From NCBI GenBank assembly GCA_017307855.1, contig JAFKGD010000004.1:1-64000 (forward strand): DNA of 64,000 nucleotides, given 5' to 3'. This document shows positions 61,947 to 64,000 of the stretch, piece after piece (the first letter of the stretch is position 1; each line of letters opens with the position of its first letter). Source of the DNA: Burkholderiales bacterium. GTDB lineage: Bacteria; Pseudomonadota; Gammaproteobacteria; Burkholderiales; Burkholderiaceae_C. Both the position numbers and the translations under genes were made by a program. The notes under the pieces were generated by a model. That model made no database searches. It worked only from the letters and a program-made list of their open reading frames with translations, and was not told where the DNA came from.

Positions 61947-62986
61947 GCCGCGTCCTCCATGGCCTGCGCGAGCCGCACGAGGAAGCTCGGGATGTTGTTG
62001 GCCAGGCAGACCAGCCGAAGGTCGCGTCCGCCCGAGAGGAACCCCGACTGGCCACCGATGTTGATGGCCACCATCTTGTAGAGCGAGAACACCTCGTAGT
62101 ACGCCAGCGCGCGGCGGTCCACGGCCGGTCCGCCAGCCGCCTCGTAGCGCTCGATGAAAGCCTCGTGGTCAAGCAGCCCGCGCAGCCGCATGTCCGGCAG
62201 CATCACCCAGGCCAGGTCTTCGTGCGGATCGCCCAGATGGGTCATCTCCCAGTCGAGCATGGCGGTGATGCGGCCGCCCACGGCCAGGAAGTTGCCCACG
62301 CGGTAGTCGCCGTGCACGATGACGGGGCGCGGCAGCACGGGGGTGCGCTCGCGCAGCCAGTGGGCGGCATAGTCCATCAGCGGCTGCGGACGGCGGCTCC
62401 AGCCGCGCACACGCTCCTGCCAGAAGCCGACCTGCTCCTGGCTCGCGCTGCGCGCCGGGTCTTCGCCCTGCAGCGTGGCGATGCCGTGTGCGCGCCAGTC
62501 GATGCGATGCAGGTCGGCCAGCACCTGCGCGAGATGCTCGCCCACGGGGCGCAGCACGCCGGCATCGGCAATGCCGTAGTCGCGGGTGAACGGATTGAGC
62601 TCCACGCCCTCGATGCGGTCCGTGACGAGGAAAGGCGCGCCCAGGATCGCCGCATCGTCGCTGTACCAGCGCAGCGATGGCACGGGCACGGCCGAGCCGG
62701 CCAGGGCCTGCAGCACGCGCGACTGCGGCAGCGCCGAGTACGGCGCCATCAGCCCGGCGGGCGAGCCCACCTTGACGATGAACTGCCGCCCGTCCAGCGC
62801 ATGGCCCGGCGCGCGCAGCACGAAGGCCGCCGTGATCCACGAGAGGCCGCCGGTGAAACGGCGGAACGCCTCGACGCGGGCCGGCAGGCCGAGTTCGCCC
62901 GACAGATGCCGCTGCAGGCCGGCGGCGATCGATGCGTCGCTCAGGTCGGGCGCAGCCTGCGCCGGTGGTTCGAGGATGTCGGCCAT
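61943..62986 (-). CDS. APH-like phosphotransferase (ACAD10-type)
   Basis: 347 residues, kinase fold: VIVHGDYRVGNFLAVGGRITAMLDWEMTHLGDPHEDLAWV has the catalytic H-G-D-x-x-x-x-N and D-W-E. Related to the phosphotransferase half of the fused protein at 32.9 kb, but without the helical fusion. The ATG at 62984-62986 has a GGTGAG site; a GTG at 62993-62995 overlapping the upstream stop (GTGA) is an alternative adding three residues. Confidence 0.82.
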   Translation of the reverse strand: MADILEPPAQAAPDLSDASIAAGLQRHLSGELGLPARVEAFRRFTGGLSWITAAFVLRAPGHALDGRQFIVKVGSPAGLMAPYSALPQSRVLQALAGSAVPVPSLRWYSDDAAILGAPFLVTDRIEGVELNPFTRDYGIADAGVLRPVGEHLAQVLADLHRIDWRAHGIATLQGEDPARSASQEQVGFWQERVRGWSRRPQPLMDYAAHWLRERTPVLPRPVIVHGDYRVGNFLAVGGRITAMLDWEMTHLGDPHEDLAWVMLPDMRLRGLLDHEAFIERYEAAGGPAVDRRALAYYEVFSLYKMVAINIGGQSGFLSGGRDLRLVCLANNIPSFLVRLAQAMEDAA

Positions 62987-62991
62987 GGCGC

Positions 62992-64000
62992 TCACCGGTA
63001 CATCGCCTCGATCTGCTCGGCGTACTTCTTCTGCACGAAGCTGCGCTTGAGCTTCATGGTCGGCGTCAGCTCCTCGTCCTCGGCCGACAGCTGGGTTTCG
63101 AGCAGGAAGAACTTCTTGATCTGCTCCACGCGCGCGAACTTGCGGTTGACCTTGTCGATCTCTTCCTGGATGAGGGCCTGGATCTCGGGTGCGCGCGTGA
63201 GGCTGGCGTAGTTGGAGAACGGGATGTCGTTGTCCTGCGCGAACTTCTCCACGTTCTCCTGCTCGATCATCACGATGGCCGTGAGGTAGGAGCGCCGGTC
63301 GCCGATCACCACGGCGTCCGTCACGTAGGGGCTGAACTTGAGCTCGTTCTCCCATTCGCTGGGCGTGATGTTCTTGCCGCCGGCCGTGATGATGATGTCC
63401 TTCATGCGGTCGGTGATGCGGAAGTAGCCCTCGCCGTCCACCGTGCCCACGTCGCCGGTGTGCAGCCAGCCTTCGGCGTCGATGGTCTCGGCCGTTTTCT
63501 CCGGCTGGTTGAGGTAGCCCATGAACACGTTGGGGCCGCGCACCAGCAGCTCGCCGGTCGTGGCGTCCACCCGCACCTCGTTGTAGGGGCTGGTTGTGCC
63601 GATCGTGCCCAGGCGGATGCGTCCGGCGGGCATCGAGGTCGAAATGCCGCACGATTCGGTCTGGCCCCAGGCTTCGAGCATGGGGATGCCCAGCGCCAGG
63701 TACCAGCGGATCAGGTCGGGCGCGATCGGCGCGGCGCCCGTGGCCATGAAGCGGCAGCGGTGGATGCCGATGAAGCGGCGCACGTTGTTGAGCGAGGCCA
63801 GCCCCGCCAGCCAGTAGCGCAGCTTCAGGCCCGGTCCCACGGGCTGCCCGGCCAGCACCTTGTCGACCACCGCCATGCCCTGGGCGATCGACCAGCGGTA
63901 GAGCGCCTGCTGCACGGCACCCGCCTCCTTCACCGAGATGGTGACGGCGGAGTAGAACTTCTCCCACATGCGCGGCACGCCCGCGAACACGGTGGGCGCG
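62992..64000 (-). CDS. Long-chain acyl-CoA synthetase (FadD15/ACSL-like), C-terminal part
   Basis: Partial; the frame is open to the window edge (about 335 residues visible). AGVPRMWEKFYSAV, then AWGQTESCGISTSMPAGRIRLGTIG (substrate and adenylate motif), GWLHTGDVGTVDGEGYFRITDRMKDIIITAGGKNITPSEWEN (ATP motif with the hinge Asp) and the C-terminal EELTPTMKLKRSFVQKKYAEQI are those of the eukaryotic-type long-chain acyl-CoA synthetases. It would activate the substrate for this operon. First gene seen of the distal operon. Confidence 0.9.
   Translation of the reverse strand, partial: APTVFAGVPRMWEKFYSAVTISVKEAGAVQQALYRWSIAQGMAVVDKVLAGQPVGPGLKLRYWLAGLASLNNVRRFIGIHRCRFMATGAAPIAPDLIRWYLALGIPMLEAWGQTESCGISTSMPAGRIRLGTIGTTSPYNEVRVDATTGELLVRGPNVFMGYLNQPEKTAETIDAEGWLHTGDVGTVDGEGYFRITDRMKDIIITAGGKNITPSEWENELKFSPYVTDAVVIGDRRSYLTAIVMIEQENVEKFAQDNDIPFSNYASLTRAPEIQALIQEEIDKVNRKFARVEQIKKFFLLETQLSAEDEELTPTMKLKRSFVQKKYAEQIEAMYR

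Overview
The window is high-GC DNA with dense, overlapping operons, ATGA/GTGA start-stop couplings and gene families typical of Burkholderiales (Betaproteobacteria, probably Comamonadaceae or a close relative). That assignment is an inference from gene content and composition. Nearly everything lies on the minus strand.

Region 1 (1-4.4 kb) holds chromosomal singletons: a truncated CDF cation transporter, an orphan flgB-like gene, a secreted DUF4124-like protein, a small membrane protein, a zinc-ribbon protein and a lipid A phosphoethanolamine transferase. A dead IS21 istA remnant follows at 4.6-4.8 kb.

Region 2 (4.8-13.9 kb) is an 11-gene minus-strand operon for a type II secretion-like machine that uses PilN/PilO/PilP-like platform proteins, a secretin with a C-terminal cohesin-like domain, and four pseudopilins. 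Just upstream in the same direction (14.0-22.5 kb) are two giant Sec-exported proteins, an SpvB/TcB-like FG-GAP protein and a YD-repeat/RHS protein with a variable C-terminal tip, plus a small immunity candidate. Together they look like a split TcB/TcC-type toxin beside a possible secretion route.

Region 3 (22.6-32.9 kb) is a mobile zone: a decayed IS3 element, a second IS21 istA remnant, a P4-integrase element with an inovirus Gp2/HUH-like gene, and a compact 4.8-kb integrative element. The compact element is bounded by a near-identical 16/17-bp repeat and 12-bp-period arm-type repeats. Its cargo is a TIR protein plus a caspase-like protease (the type IV Thoeris gene pair), a coiled-coil two-TM protein and a divergent small membrane protein. 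This is the most interesting locus in the window.

Region 4 (32.9-64 kb) is a large acyl-CoA catabolic island: acyl-CoA synthetases, three acyl-CoA dehydrogenases, three crotonase-fold enzymes, a fused hydratase/3-hydroxyacyl-CoA dehydrogenase, two thiolase-fold proteins, a CaiB-type CoA-transferase, two CrtC/AttH-like DUF7064 proteins, DUF2889, two APH-like phosphotransferases, and four tandem paralogous Leu/Ile/Val-type periplasmic binding proteins with no transporter. A TetR regulator with a palindromic operator and a MalT/AlkS-type LuxR regulator sit inside it. A TCGTCG-N4-CGACGA palindrome recurs in three intergenic gaps of the island and suggests a regulon. The substrate cannot be named from sequence; a hydrophobic carboxylate or isoprenoid-like compound is plausible.
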